A stretch of 64,000 nucleotides of DNA. Origin: JACJYC01 sp964558465 (GTDB lineage: Bacteria > Bacteroidota > Bacteroidia > Chitinophagales > Saprospiraceae). Below the pieces are notes generated by a model, which saw only the letters and a list, made by a program, of their open reading frames with translations, made no database searches and had not been told where the DNA came from. Where the stretch lies: the NCBI GenBank assembly GCA_964558465.1, contig CAZLEF010000015.1, positions 1 to 64,000 of the forward strand, in the 5' to 3' direction. Position numbers and translations under genes: made by a program. This document shows, piece by piece, positions 8,966 through 17,825 of the stretch (its first letter is position 1; each line of letters starts with the position of its first letter).

Positions 8966-10092
8966 CACTCCAAAAAATCCCTCACCCTTAAACCCTTCCC
9001 AACCCAATATTCATCCGTCTGAAAACTGTAGGCGGAAGGCTGGTAATTTCCTACCGTGTCCACATCGACGGTTTCCGGTTGAGGCATGTTCAACAGGAAG
9101 TAGGCTGCATTGACCAGCAAACGGCGGACGCCGGCATTGGCCATATCGGTAGAAGACCCGATGGTGGAAGTGAAGGACCGCCCCGTTTTCCCGTCGGGCA
9201 ACCGGTAGGTGTTTAACCAGGCGATCGGCATCATCGGGTCGTTCGGGTTGTATGGCGTTTTTTCGGCCGGATTGACGGTGGCGATTTCAGTATCCGTCGG
9301 TTTCATCCCAAAAAAGGGATCGTTTTCGTCAAAATCCCCGGCCCGGTCGATCACCTGTCCCAGGATAATGGGAAAGGCATCCCCCGGCAGGGGCAGCCGG
9401 ACGCCGTAAACGTCGGTAGGGCCCCAGATATCTCCATCTTTAAGCCCTTTGGCAATAGGGTGTTCATTCGCGCCTGGCGCAAGGATGCCCCGGGTGCTTT
9501 GGTGTTTGTGGTAACCGTGATGGGTATGCCATTTTTCACCCAGGACCAGGCGTCCAAAGCCGCCGTCCCAGGGGTCGTTGGGGGCTGAGAAACTGTTGCT
9601 CCAATGTTTCCAGCGGCTCGTTGAGTCTTTGAATTCGAAAGCGTGGGTAGCCGTGCGAATGGCGATGACGGGTTTTCCTTTGGCCAAATAATCCTGGAAA
9701 TACTGCATCTGGGTATCCGGCAGGGCGCGGAAACGGGTGAACAGCACCAGGAGGTCGGCCTTTTCCAGCGCCTCCAACCCCGGGATATTGCCTGAAAAAT
9801 TGGGGTTGATCACACCCGGTTTGGCAGGGTCCTGGGCAAATAACACCGTGCAATCGAACCCATGCCGGCCGGCCAGAATGCGGGCCAGTTGCGGCAGGGC
9901 TTCTTCCGACCGGTATTCTTCGTCGCCGCTGACCAGGACGATGCGTTTGCCTTTTCCGGCGCCTGTTTTTCCCGGGTAGTTTACCCATTCCACAGGGCCG
10001 CTTTCGGTTTCCTCAGGGGCAGGGCTGGAATTGCAGGCAAAGAGGCAGGCCAATAAAAATAAAATACCTGGAATGCCGATGGTTTTGGTCAT
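8965..10092 (-). CDS. ThuA-like domain lipoprotein
   Basis: A 375-residue protein with a lipoprotein signal (hydrophobic segment ending LLACLFAC, lipobox Cys near residue 20), so it is probably anchored in a membrane facing the periplasm. The body matches the ThuA/trehalose-utilisation fold, a class I glutamine amidotransferase-like domain: GKRIVLVSGDEEYRSEEALP near the start, LLVLFTRFRALPD, KPVIAIRTATHAF and HHGYHKH. ThuA-like proteins are frequent next to sugar dehydrogenases and GMC oxidoreductases and are implicated in keto-sugar metabolism, but this one's reaction is not established. It is the last member of the minus-strand carbohydrate group. Confidence 0.85.
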   Translation of the reverse strand: MTKTIGIPGILFLLACLFACNSSPAPEETESGPVEWVNYPGKTGAGKGKRIVLVSGDEEYRSEEALPQLARILAGRHGFDCTVLFAQDPAKPGVINPNFSGNIPGLEALEKADLLVLFTRFRALPDTQMQYFQDYLAKGKPVIAIRTATHAFEFKDSTSRWKHWSNSFSAPNDPWDGGFGRLVLGEKWHTHHGYHKHQSTRGILAPGANEHPIAKGLKDGDIWGPTDVYGVRLPLPGDAFPIILGQVIDRAGDFDENDPFFGMKPTDTEIATVNPAEKTPYNPNDPMMPIAWLNTYRLPDGKTGRSFTSTIGSSTDMANAGVRRLLVNAAYFLLNMPQPETVDVDTVGNYQPSAYSFQTDEYWVGKGLRVRDFLE

Positions 10093-10223
10093 GATGAAAG
10101 GCGGTGTTTAAAGTGGTTTTTATTGGAATGTAAGAATCACCCCGGTATTCGGGTGAACAGGGTTGTGGCAAATATATTCAGATTTGATGGAAAGGCGGTT
10201 GAAAATTTGAAGTTGATTTCCGG

Positions 10224-11162
10224 TTATTCTCTGTTTGTTTTCATGCGCTTTCGCTCCCGCAAATCCATATACTTCAAAACAGCGTTTTTGTTTGTCAGCC
10301 AGTTTCTTCCCTCTTTAAAGGCGTCTATTTTCCCTTGCCGGGCCAGCAGGCTGACGTATTCCTGGCCGTAGGGAAAACCCTGTTCGCCCACCAGATCGGA
10401 AATGGGTTGGTAATCGTCGTAAGTATTGGTCAGATTAGCCAGGTAAATATCCAGCGATCGTTCCAGGGCCTGAAGGACCAGCAGCGCCAGTTTGGAGTAA
10501 TCGCCCTGATTGGCCTTGTTAAGCGCGTCGGAATACTTTTTGCGGTCGTTTTTCAGGATGATGGCCGGCGGAAAACCTTCTTTGAGGAAAAGCAGATTGA
10601 ATACCAGCCGGGCAGTCCGGCCGTTCCCATCGAAGAAGGGATGAATCCATACCAAACGATGATAAAAAATGGCGGCTTTGACGACGATGTTCATCTGATT
10701 GTTTTCATCGTTCACCCAATGGATCAGGTCTTCCATCAAATCGTCGATTTTCAGGGCATTGGGCGGAATAAAATTGGCGCCGGAAATGCGCACGCCGGAA
10801 TTGCGGTATCTGCCGGCAAACTCCTTTTCAATTTTTTGCAGGACCAGGCCATGCACGCTCAAAATATCCGCCGTTTTTAAGGTATACCCTGGAGTGGCCA
10901 GGCTTTCGATAAAATCAATGGCGTCCTGGTGGTTTATGGCCTCAAAATGTTCGCGCAGCGTTTTTCCTTTGACGGTCAATCCGTCTTCAATGACCATTTT
11001 CGTTTCCCGGAGTGTCAGGGTATTGCCTTCGATGCCGTTGGAATGGTAGGTCCATTCCAGGTTTAAACTGTTTTTCAGGTTTTGGACGGCAATAGCTGGA
11101 AGAGGGCGCAGGGCGTCCAGCCTGGATTTTTTTTCCCGGATCCTGTCCAGGTATTTTTCCAT
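10224..11162 (-). CDS. Fic-family protein with inhibitory motif
   Basis: A 312-residue Fic protein. The catalytic loop HPFFDGNGRTAR is the full HxFx(D/E)GNGRxxR motif needed for AMP or other NMP transfer. Near the N-terminus SNGIEGN matches the (S/T)xxxE(G/N) inhibitory helix, so it is an intramolecularly auto-inhibited (class II) Fic. A winged-helix-like C-terminus follows (YVSLLARQGKIDAFKEGRNWLTNKNAVLKYM). I start at the ATG ending at 11162: the frame stays open further upstream, but those about 57 residues are translated palindromic repeat (11204-11264). Targets are unknown and no antitoxin gene is adjacent. Confidence 0.87.
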   Translation of the reverse strand: MEKYLDRIREKKSRLDALRPLPAIAVQNLKNSLNLEWTYHSNGIEGNTLTLRETKMVIEDGLTVKGKTLREHFEAINHQDAIDFIESLATPGYTLKTADILSVHGLVLQKIEKEFAGRYRNSGVRISGANFIPPNALKIDDLMEDLIHWVNDENNQMNIVVKAAIFYHRLVWIHPFFDGNGRTARLVFNLLFLKEGFPPAIILKNDRKKYSDALNKANQGDYSKLALLVLQALERSLDIYLANLTNTYDDYQPISDLVGEQGFPYGQEYVSLLARQGKIDAFKEGRNWLTNKNAVLKYMDLRERKRMKTNRE

Positions 11163-11203
11163 TCCGTCGAACTGATAGGGATAATTTTTATAGGTCCGAA
11201 GGT

Positions 11204-11264
11204 CCAAAGGACTCCTATGGAGACTCCTGCGGAGACTCTCCATAGGAGTTCCATGAACCTTTGG
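11204..11264. repeat. Composite palindrome upstream of the Fic gene
   Basis: Nested inverted repeat: CTCCTATGGAGA (11212-11223) pairs perfectly with TCTCCATAGGAG (11237-11248), and outside it CCAAAGG (11204-11210) pairs with CCTTTGG (11258-11264). A 23-nt segment ending at about 11260 is repeated in opposite orientation at 30075-30097. Confidence 0.8.
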
Positions 11265-11650
11265 AGGGATCGTAGGGTTCAACCTGCTTCGGGTGGTTAG
11301 ATGCCGGTCCGCTGGACCGGACGCCGTTCTCATCTGGGACGGTTACAAAGATACTGGTCCGCTGGACCGCTTCGTGCCAGTCCGCTATCCATCATAACAC
11401 CTTAGTTTAAAGTGACAAAGTAGTATTATACCGCGCGTCGGATGGTTTTTGGCAAACCATCCATCCTGCGGCATTCCACGCCCGGGGCGTGGCGCGCTTT
11501 TGGGAAGTTCCCCATGCACCACGCCAAAGCGTGGGCGGCGCGAAGTATAAGTTAACACCCATGCGCTCCGTGGGAGTCCTTTGGACCTGCGGCGTGTGGA
11601 GGATTATGGTAAAATTTTGTCGCAAATCCCCCACAAAATTGTCGTCATCA
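11265..11650. other. Gene-free interval with REP-like hairpins
   Basis: No convincing gene. GGTCCGCTGGACC-type palindromic words occur around 11310-11370. Hairpins CCACGCC-CGG-GGCGTGG (11476-11492) and CCACGC-CAAA-GCGTGG (11519-11534) belong to the dispersed family seen elsewhere in the window. A 105-codon minus-strand frame (11407-11724) crosses these elements and shows no family features. Confidence 0.75.
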
Positions 11651-11658
11651 TAATACAT

Positions 11659-11685
11659 TTTGTTGGTAAAATTGATGTATATTTG
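11659..11685 (+). promoter_or_regulatory. Candidate promoter of the VOC/SRPBCC fusion gene
   Basis: TATATTTG at 11678-11685 is a full match to the Bacteroidota -7 box TAnnTTTG. TTTG at 11659-11662 could be the upstream box, though the spacing is slightly short. The start codon is at 11726. Confidence 0.5.
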
Positions 11686-11725
11686 CAATATCAAATTTTT
11701 TAAAACATTTTTCAATTCACCCATT

Positions 11726-13459
11726 ATGGCAAACGTTCAAAAAATAACACCTTTCCTTTGGTTTGACAACCAGGCATGGGAAGCCGCGGACTACTACATT
11801 TCCGTGTTTAAAAACTCCAAAATCCTCGATGTGGCGCGCAACGGCGACGCAGTCATGGTCGTCAGTTTTTCGCTCGGCGGACAAAAATTCTCTGCGCTGA
11901 ACGGCGGCCCCCAATTCAAACCCAACCCTTCCGTTTCCTTTTTTGTCGTCTGCGAAACAGAAGCCGAGACCGACGCTGTCTGGAAGGCGCTTTCCGACGG
12001 CGGTATGGCGCTCATGCCGCTCGACCAATACGAATGGAGCCCAAAATACGGCTGGGTGCAAGACCGGTTCGGGGTGTCGTGGCAGGTTTCTCAGGGGAAA
12101 CTGGACGATACCCTCGGTCAAAAATTCTCGCCCTCGCTCCTGTTCACGGGCCCGCAATCCGGCAAGGCGGAAGCGGCTGTTCAATTTTATACTTCGGTGT
12201 TCAGTCCTTCTTCCGTGACCGGCATCCTGAAATACGGCCCGGGAGAACCCGGTCGGGAAGGCACGGTGAAACACGCCCAGTTCAGCCTGAACGATGAAAC
12301 GTTCATGGCCATGGACAACCCGATGGATCAACCCTTCACTTTCAACGAAGCCTTGTCTTTTGTGGTCAACTGCAAAACCCAGGAGGAAGTGGATTATTAC
12401 TGGGAAAAACTCACGGCTAACGGCGGCGAGGAAAGCATGTGCGGCTGGCTGAAGGACCCCTTTGGCGTGTCCTGGCAGATCGTCCCCGAGGTATTACCCC
12501 AACTGCTTTCCGACCCCGACCCGGCTAAAGCGCAAAGGGCCATGGCGGCCATGATGCAAATGCGCAAGATCGAGATCGGTAAACTGACCCAGGCGCCTGA
12601 AACCGGAAAGGCCATCACGGTCAAAACTACGGTGAACGCCCCGGCCGCCAAGGTCTGGAAACTTTGGACGGGCGCCGAACATATCCGGAACTGGAACAAC
12701 GCCTCCGACGACTGGCATACGCCAAAAGCGGTGAACGACCTCCGGGTCGGCGGGCGGTTTGTCTCCACTATGGCGGCCAAAGACGGGAGCGCCAGTTTCG
12801 ATTTTGAAGGGGTGTACGACCAGGTCGTTGAAAACCGGTATATCGCCTACACCATTGTGGACGGCAGAAAGGTCGAAGTAAAATTTGAAGAGCACGACGG
12901 CCAAACGGAAGTAACAGAGACGTTTGATGCGGAAAACATCCATTCCCGCGAAATGCAACAGGCCGGATGGCAGGCGATCCTGGACAATTTCAAAAAATAC
13001 GCCGAATCTTTGACCCTTCAGTTCTCCATCGGGATTCAGGCGCCCATTGAAAAAGTGTACGCTACTATGATCGACCCGCCGCACTATGCCGAATGGACCT
13101 CTGTGTTCAACGAAACCTCGCGTTTTGAAGGCTCCTGGGAGAAAGGATCCAAAATCCGGTTTCTGGGGTCGGACAAGGACGGCAATGTGGGCGGTATGGT
13201 CAGCCGGATCAGGGAAAATATTCCCAACGAATTTATATCGATAGAACATCTGGGCGTGATCAGCGGCGACCAGGAAATCATCTCCGGCCCGGAGGTGGAC
13301 GGCTGGGCGGGCGCGCTGGAAAACTACACCTTCCGGAAAGACAACGGAGGGACCCGAGTCCTGGTTTCTATGGATTCGAACGAGGAGTTCAAGGATTATT
13401 TTGCAAATACCTGGCCCAAAGCCCTGGAGCGGCTGAAAGAAATTTGCGAAAAAGGATGA
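11726..13459 (+). CDS. Four-domain fusion: two PhnB-like VOC domains plus two SRPBCC domains
   Basis: A 577-residue cytoplasmic protein. Residues about 1-130 and 135-275 are two PhnB/3-demethylubiquinone-methyltransferase-like VOC modules (ITPFLWFDNQAWEAADYYISVF; LLFTGPQSGKAEAAVQFYTSVF), each ending in a DPFGVSWQ- or DRFGVSWQ-type strand. Residues about 285-430 form an AHSA1-type START/SRPBCC domain (VNAPAAKVWKLWTGAEHIRNWNNASDDWHTPKA), and about 435-577 a second SRPBCC domain (IGIQAPIEKVYATMIDPPHYAEWTSVF). Each module usually occurs as a separate small protein in Bacteroidota, so this looks like a serial fusion of ligand-binding cups. The upstream frame to 11660 is probably untranslated leader. 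Function unknown; small hydrophobic ligand binding is plausible. Confidence 0.88.
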   Translation: MANVQKITPFLWFDNQAWEAADYYISVFKNSKILDVARNGDAVMVVSFSLGGQKFSALNGGPQFKPNPSVSFFVVCETEAETDAVWKALSDGGMALMPLDQYEWSPKYGWVQDRFGVSWQVSQGKLDDTLGQKFSPSLLFTGPQSGKAEAAVQFYTSVFSPSSVTGILKYGPGEPGREGTVKHAQFSLNDETFMAMDNPMDQPFTFNEALSFVVNCKTQEEVDYYWEKLTANGGEESMCGWLKDPFGVSWQIVPEVLPQLLSDPDPAKAQRAMAAMMQMRKIEIGKLTQAPETGKAITVKTTVNAPAAKVWKLWTGAEHIRNWNNASDDWHTPKAVNDLRVGGRFVSTMAAKDGSASFDFEGVYDQVVENRYIAYTIVDGRKVEVKFEEHDGQTEVTETFDAENIHSREMQQAGWQAILDNFKKYAESLTLQFSIGIQAPIEKVYATMIDPPHYAEWTSVFNETSRFEGSWEKGSKIRFLGSDKDGNVGGMVSRIRENIPNEFISIEHLGVISGDQEIISGPEVDGWAGALENYTFRKDNGGTRVLVSMDSNEEFKDYFANTWPKALERLKEICEKG

Positions 13460-13496
13460 ATTAAGCGAACTGTAAATGATGTTCCTTTATTTTTTA

Positions 13497-13553
13497 GCCG
13501 CGGATCATTCGGATTGTGCGGATCTGATCCGTAAAATCCGTATGATCCGCGGC
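13497..13553. repeat. Long intergenic hairpin
   Basis: GCCGCGGATCAT (13497-13508) pairs perfectly with ATGATCCGCGGC (13542-13553). The stem continues inward through CGGATT/AATCCG and CGGATC/GATCCG. It lies between the fusion gene and the DUF1801 gene and may end the upstream transcript, but no clear U-run follows. Confidence 0.8.
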
Positions 13554-13634
13554 CAGTTAAAATATTTCGTTACTTCTTAAGTTACAGTTTACAAAGGCGC
13601 GATAGCCCAAATGATAACCTGAAATTTTAAAATT

Positions 13635-14018
13635 ATGCCATCAATGAATATTCCGCCAACCACACCGGACGAATTCATTGCCCGCTGCGCAGAGCCCTTC
13701 CGGCAAACCCTGGAAGAAATGCGGGGGATTATCCGGTCTGTCCTTCCCGGAGCGGAGGAGAAGATCAGTTACCAGGCGCCGTGTTTCCGGTACAATAATG
13801 CCTTTGTGGTGGGATTGAATACCACCCAAAAGTTTTGCAGCCTGCTCGTGATGAGCCCGCCGCTGGTCAAAAAAATAGCGGATGAATTAACAGGCGTGAA
13901 GGTTTCAGGGGCCACCCTGCATTTCCCGCCCGGTCAACCGCTGCCGGAAGAACTGATCAGAAAGGTGGTGCTGGCGCGGGTGGCGGAAAATGCGGCCAGG
14001 AAGATGGTGGACGGCTAA
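13635..14018 (+). CDS. DUF1801 (YdhG-like) protein
   Basis: A 127-residue protein of the DUF1801/YdhG fold. It starts with a TPDEFIARCAEPFRQTLEEMRGIIRSVLPGAEEKISY helix pair, then YQAPCFRYNNAFVVGLN and a VSGATLHFPPGQPLPEELIRKVV segment, the usual order in this family. Members have been described as iron-chaperone-like or as small-ligand folds, but no reaction is established. The first ATG (13635) was chosen; a second ATG three codons on is possible. A strong terminator follows at 14098, so it is probably monocistronic. Confidence 0.82.
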   Translation: MPSMNIPPTTPDEFIARCAEPFRQTLEEMRGIIRSVLPGAEEKISYQAPCFRYNNAFVVGLNTTQKFCSLLVMSPPLVKKIADELTGVKVSGATLHFPPGQPLPEELIRKVVLARVAENAARKMVDG

Positions 14019-14097
14019 TGGCAGACGGTAGATGACTTTTTCAAGATTCCGCCCGATTCAGAATCATCAAAATCGGCGGAATGTGGAAAAAATTTCA

Positions 14098-14145
14098 AGA
14101 TTCCGCCCGGTTTATGAATTTTAATCGGGCGGAATCTTTATTTTT
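14098..14145 (+). terminator. Rho-independent terminator after the DUF1801 gene
   Basis: AGATTCCGCCCG (14098-14109) pairs perfectly over 12 bp with CGGGCGGAATCT (14126-14137), followed by TTATTTTTG. A degenerate copy of the left arm occurs about 55 nt upstream (near 14044). Confidence 0.88.
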
Positions 14146-14170
14146 GTACTGATTTTTGGAAAAAAAAACC

Positions 14171-14296
14171 TTAGGCATTTCCGGGATTTATTCCGAAGCG
14201 TCGGCTTTTTATTTGAAAAACAGCGAATTTGGCCGGGGTATTCAGATCGACTTGCTCATCGACCGGAACGACCACGCCATCAATCTTGACCGGTGA
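14171..14296 (+). pseudogene. Remnant of an AAA-ATPase with PD-(D/E)XK-like C-terminus
   Basis: Forty-two codons in one frame read LGISGIYSEASAF, then EFGRGIQIDLLIDR and NDHAINL before a premature TGA at 14294-14296. This is the signature strand region (LGISG...GxQIDLLIDR.D..INL) found near the C-terminus of a widespread family of AAA-type ATPases with a nuclease-like tail. The family continues CEIKF after INL; here the frame breaks as DR-stop. No start codon or ATPase domain lies upstream, where the DUF1801 terminator ends. The rest of the gene has been lost, so this is decayed insertion or deletion debris. Confidence 0.65.
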
Positions 14297-14342
14297 CCGC
14301 GCTGATGCGCGGCAAGTTTGATGATGGAGGAAAAATCTCCTG

Positions 14343-17111
14343 TTACCGGCTCCCTCCATAAATCCCATGCCGCCGCCGCATCCGCCACAATAAAACAGCC
14401 AGCGCCACCCCAGTCGCAGCCCATATCATCCACCTGCCGCTCCGTTTTCCGGGAATTTCCTTCCCGGTATAAACCAGCCCCGCCCAGTAATAAGGCGTCA
14501 GCCTGAATTCGGGAACGGACCGGTCGTCGAGCCAGGCCAGTTTCGCCCGGCGCAGGGCCTCCGAACCGGTATACCCCGCTTCCAGACCCTCATAAAACCG
14601 GCTGATGGTATTGGCCGAAGAGCGTTCGTTGACTCGCCATAACCCGGCCACCAGACTTTGCGCCCCCGCGTACGCAAACCCGCGCGCGAGGCTCATCACA
14701 CCTTCTCCCTGGCGGAATTCCCCGGCGCCGGTTTCACAGGCGCTGAGCGTCACCAACTCGGCAGGAATTTGCATGGCGTACAGTTGGGACAGCCCGAGGG
14801 CGCCGTCGCTGAACTCGATGCGCGGTAAACCTGCTGCCAGCGCATGGGTGGAAAGGTGGATCCATCGGCTTCCGGGCGCATGGGTCAAAAAACGTTCCAG
14901 ATTAGCGGAGTCGCCCTCCAGAAACAAACTGCCGTCCGCCGGAAAATTAGTTCGCTCCTCTACGTTGAATCGAAGAGGCGATAACCCGCGCTGACCGGCT
15001 TCAAAACCGGGCGCCATGAACAGATTGAACGTCTGCCGCCGCTTGTTTTTTGAAGGGTTGAACAGGAGCGCCGAGGCAGACCAGGCGTAGGAAACCGACC
15101 TTTTGCGCAACAAATACGGCATTTCCCGGGGAGTGGACGGGGGGCCCGTCAGCAAGGCTTCAAACGGCAGAAAATTGAGCGGGCCGTCGGGAATGACCAC
15201 CAGCGGCCTTTCGTCGTTCCAAAAACCGCCCAGCAGATCTTCCGCCAGCGACTGTAGCGCCGGATACAGAACTGCGGGTTCGGCTGCCGGAGACGAACAA
15301 CCCCGGATTGCCAGCCCGAGTTTTTCCGACCATTCGGGGCTGACCGGCCGGGAAGTCAATCCCGGTTTTTTGCCGGTCACCTCGAACCGGAAAATTTGGC
15401 TTTTCCCCCAGAAAAAGACGGCCAGCGATTTGCCCTCCCGGCCGGCCCATTGCCGCAGGCGGTCGAGGCGCTGGATGACCGATTGCTGTTTGAAAGCAAA
15501 AAAAGAGGGATAATCGCGTTCCAGTTGGCGGTTCAATGCGGACAATTGCAGTTCAAGGGACAATTTCTCCTCTTCCAGGCGGGCGAGGAGGGCGGCGTCT
15601 TCAGACCCTGTTGCCAGCTCTTTTTCGTATAGAGCGATCTCCGTTATCCAGGCATTCCGTTGTCGGAACAGGGAATCCGGGATGATGGATAACCCCTGCG
15701 CTTCGGCCTGGAGGGCGGCTTCTAACAAAAGACCCGCTTTGCTCTGTTCGGAGAAACGGAAGGCGGCCTCCAGGTATTCCTGCAACCCGGTTTCATAAAA
15801 CAGGCGGCTGGCCAGATGAATACCCGATTCAAAAATTTCCGTGGCCCGTTCGCCGAGAAAAAGTTTGGAATCTACGGACTGATATCCTGAACGGATCTGC
15901 CAGATCCAGTCGCCGGCGGTTTGATAAGCCGTCAGAGCGCCGGCCGGGTCGCCGGATTGTTCCAATGCGCGGCCTTTCAGCCATAGGATCTGGACGAGTT
16001 CAAACGGCAGTACGACCGATTTTGAACCGGGAGTGGTATTCGAACACAGGTCCAGGCTGTCGGTTTGTATTTCATCCAGGTGATAAATACCCCTTTGCAG
16101 CCTGTTGAGGGCTTCGAAAGGACGACCTTGCGCCAGTTCCAGTTCGCCTAACCGGGTCAGGGCCTTGGCCGTTTGCAGGTGTTTTTTCCTGTAAAATCCG
16201 TGGCACTGGTCCAGCGCCTGCAGGAAAAATTGACGGGCGGCCGCAGTATCCCGGTCTGCAAGTTTCCAGAGGCCGGTCTGCAGGCTGAGGTTAGCGTAAT
16301 AATCGGGGCGAAGGCCTTTGATTCCGCCCGCTTTCCGGATAAAAATACCCGTGCTGTCGGGATGACCGGCGGCCAGGAAATAATCCGAAATATTAAGGTA
16401 CAGGTTGCCCAGGAAGCGGTCGTTGTTCGGGTTGGAGGGTTGTTTTTCCTGGATCTGGAGCGATTCGAAGTAGTTTTTCCGGCTTTCCGGGAAATCCTTC
16501 ATCAGAAAATAAAGTTTGCCCAGGTTGTTTTTGACGGTGGCCCGGTGAGCGTGGTTTTTGAAAGAAGACCCGCTGTAAAATTCAAGCGCCTTCCTGTAAT
16601 TCTGGATGGCTTCATGAACGGAGCCGGTGGTTTTGTAAAAGATCCCGATATTGGTATAAGCGTCGCCGGGGTTGAGGATGCCGGGGTCCAGCTTTTTCTC
16701 CTGGTCCATTTTAATCACCCTTTCACAAAGCGGGACGATGCGGTCGTAGGCGCCTTTGGAGTAGTAAAAAACGGTCAGCAGCAAAAAATGCCTGGCAATC
16801 CACTCCCGCCGGGCGGGGATGGTATCCAGTTCAGCAAGCATTTGTTGGGCATAGGCTTCCGACTTCAGAAAATCGCTTTTAAAAAAACAGGCCGACCGCA
16901 ATCCGGCAAGGTTGTCGAGGTAAAGGTCCCATTGCCGCGTTTTTTTGAATAAAGGCAGGCTTTTTTCCGCCAGTTGAGTGTAAGCCGGATAATTATTGTG
17001 GACTTTTTCCGCCTGCCTGTAAAGCCGGATGGCGAGCAGGGAGTCGTTCTGAGCACCGGCATGGAGGCTGGAGGCAAGGATTAACGGCAACAGAATCAAA
17101 CGGGGCGGCAT
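14343..17111 (-). CDS. TPR-CHAT protease-like protein, secreted and membrane anchored
   Basis: A 922-residue protein. A signal peptide (MPPRLILLPLILASSLHAGAQ) sets the start at 17111; the longer frame adds 40 residues without merit. Residues about 25-430 are tetratricopeptide repeats, followed by a coiled-coil segment (about 480-560). The C-terminal third is a CHAT caspase-like domain: catalytic His in WIHLSTHALA, catalytic Cys in VTLSACETGAGE, then the conserved GEGVMSLARGFAYAGAQSLVAGLW. A final hydrophobic helix (WMIWAATGVALAVLLW) and RRRH tail suggest a C-terminal membrane anchor with the CHAT domain outside the cytoplasm. TPR-CHAT proteins occur in defence (gasdermin- or CRISPR-linked) and in Bacteroidota envelope contexts; no gasdermin-like or CRISPR gene is nearby. 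Confidence 0.88.
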   Translation of the reverse strand: MPPRLILLPLILASSLHAGAQNDSLLAIRLYRQAEKVHNNYPAYTQLAEKSLPLFKKTRQWDLYLDNLAGLRSACFFKSDFLKSEAYAQQMLAELDTIPARREWIARHFLLLTVFYYSKGAYDRIVPLCERVIKMDQEKKLDPGILNPGDAYTNIGIFYKTTGSVHEAIQNYRKALEFYSGSSFKNHAHRATVKNNLGKLYFLMKDFPESRKNYFESLQIQEKQPSNPNNDRFLGNLYLNISDYFLAAGHPDSTGIFIRKAGGIKGLRPDYYANLSLQTGLWKLADRDTAAARQFFLQALDQCHGFYRKKHLQTAKALTRLGELELAQGRPFEALNRLQRGIYHLDEIQTDSLDLCSNTTPGSKSVVLPFELVQILWLKGRALEQSGDPAGALTAYQTAGDWIWQIRSGYQSVDSKLFLGERATEIFESGIHLASRLFYETGLQEYLEAAFRFSEQSKAGLLLEAALQAEAQGLSIIPDSLFRQRNAWITEIALYEKELATGSEDAALLARLEEEKLSLELQLSALNRQLERDYPSFFAFKQQSVIQRLDRLRQWAGREGKSLAVFFWGKSQIFRFEVTGKKPGLTSRPVSPEWSEKLGLAIRGCSSPAAEPAVLYPALQSLAEDLLGGFWNDERPLVVIPDGPLNFLPFEALLTGPPSTPREMPYLLRKRSVSYAWSASALLFNPSKNKRRQTFNLFMAPGFEAGQRGLSPLRFNVEERTNFPADGSLFLEGDSANLERFLTHAPGSRWIHLSTHALAAGLPRIEFSDGALGLSQLYAMQIPAELVTLSACETGAGEFRQGEGVMSLARGFAYAGAQSLVAGLWRVNERSSANTISRFYEGLEAGYTGSEALRRAKLAWLDDRSVPEFRLTPYYWAGLVYTGKEIPGKRSGRWMIWAATGVALAVLLWRMRRRHGIYGGSR

Positions 17112-17251
17112 TTGGGAAAATTTGGTGTTACTTTGCGGAAAGATAAGGGAAATTTTTGAATGCGCCGGAAGGTCAAACGCTGCGAAACTATCAAAAAGCC
17201 AAAGCCGAACCTGGTCTACAAAGAAATACATGAACCTACAATTTCACAAAA

Positions 17252-17665
17252 ATGATGAAAATCAATGTAAAATCGGGTTTGATGAAAATCGGTTTTGCAA
17301 CTGCAGTATTAACTTTTTTCAATGCTGAAATAATCTCCCAACCTTCCAGGGTTTTAAAGGGCAGAGTGGTTGACGGGGGAAATAATCATTTCGAGCCTAT
17401 TGTTGGGGCGGTTGTGTACGATTTGGAGGATATTTTTACCCAAGCGGTTACAGGAATTCATGGTGAATTTGAACTGGGGTTGAAGGAGAAGACTCGATTT
17501 TTGGTAATCAATTATGGGTGTTCCTGGATGGATATAATCATCGAGATTCCAAAAGGCAAACGTGATATTGTTATAAAATATGGGACAAAAAAATCGGCCA
17601 GAGAAACCAAGAAGCTGGTAAAAAGAATAAAAAGGCTAAAAGTTTTACCCTCAGGCACAACTTGA
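17252..17665 (+). CDS. Small secreted protein with carboxypeptidase-regulatory-like domain
   Basis: A 137-residue protein. An N-terminal hydrophobic segment (IGFATAVLTFFNAEIISQ) looks like a signal peptide. It is followed by LKGRVVDGG.....IVGAVVYDLEDIFTQAVTGIHGEFELGL, the pattern of a CarboxypepD_reg-like beta-sandwich common in Bacteroidota outer-membrane systems. A Lys-rich tail follows. It is AT-richer than its neighbours. It is divergent from the CHAT gene with about 140 nt between them. The first ATG pair (17252/17255) was used; ATG 17282 is a possible alternative closer to the hydrophobic core. Confidence 0.65.
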   Translation: MMKINVKSGLMKIGFATAVLTFFNAEIISQPSRVLKGRVVDGGNNHFEPIVGAVVYDLEDIFTQAVTGIHGEFELGLKEKTRFLVINYGCSWMDIIIEIPKGKRDIVIKYGTKKSARETKKLVKRIKRLKVLPSGTT

Positions 17666-17714
17666 ATTTAAAAAACAGATAGATTCGAAATGGGTTACTT
17701 CACGCCTGTCCGCC

Positions 17715-17825
17715 GCCGCGTGACCAGCATCAAGTATCCAGCATCCAACATCCAGCATCAAGCATCAAGCATCCACCACGCCACAGGCGTGGCCAGCATC
17801 AAGTATCAAGTATCCAGCATCAAAT
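17715..17825. repeat. Heptamer array (CATCAAG / CATCCAG words) with REP-like hairpin
   Basis: CATCAAG, TATCCAG and CATCCAG heptamers run through this gap. A CCACGCC-ACA-GGCGTGG hairpin (17776-17792) is embedded in the array. The array extends into the last codons of the neighbouring minus-strand gene, supplying its stop at 17806. Confidence 0.85.

Noticed and set aside
11407..11724. 105-codon minus-strand frame upstream of the VOC/SRPBCC gene
   Set aside because: It crosses two REP-like hairpins and the promoter region, and shows no family features.
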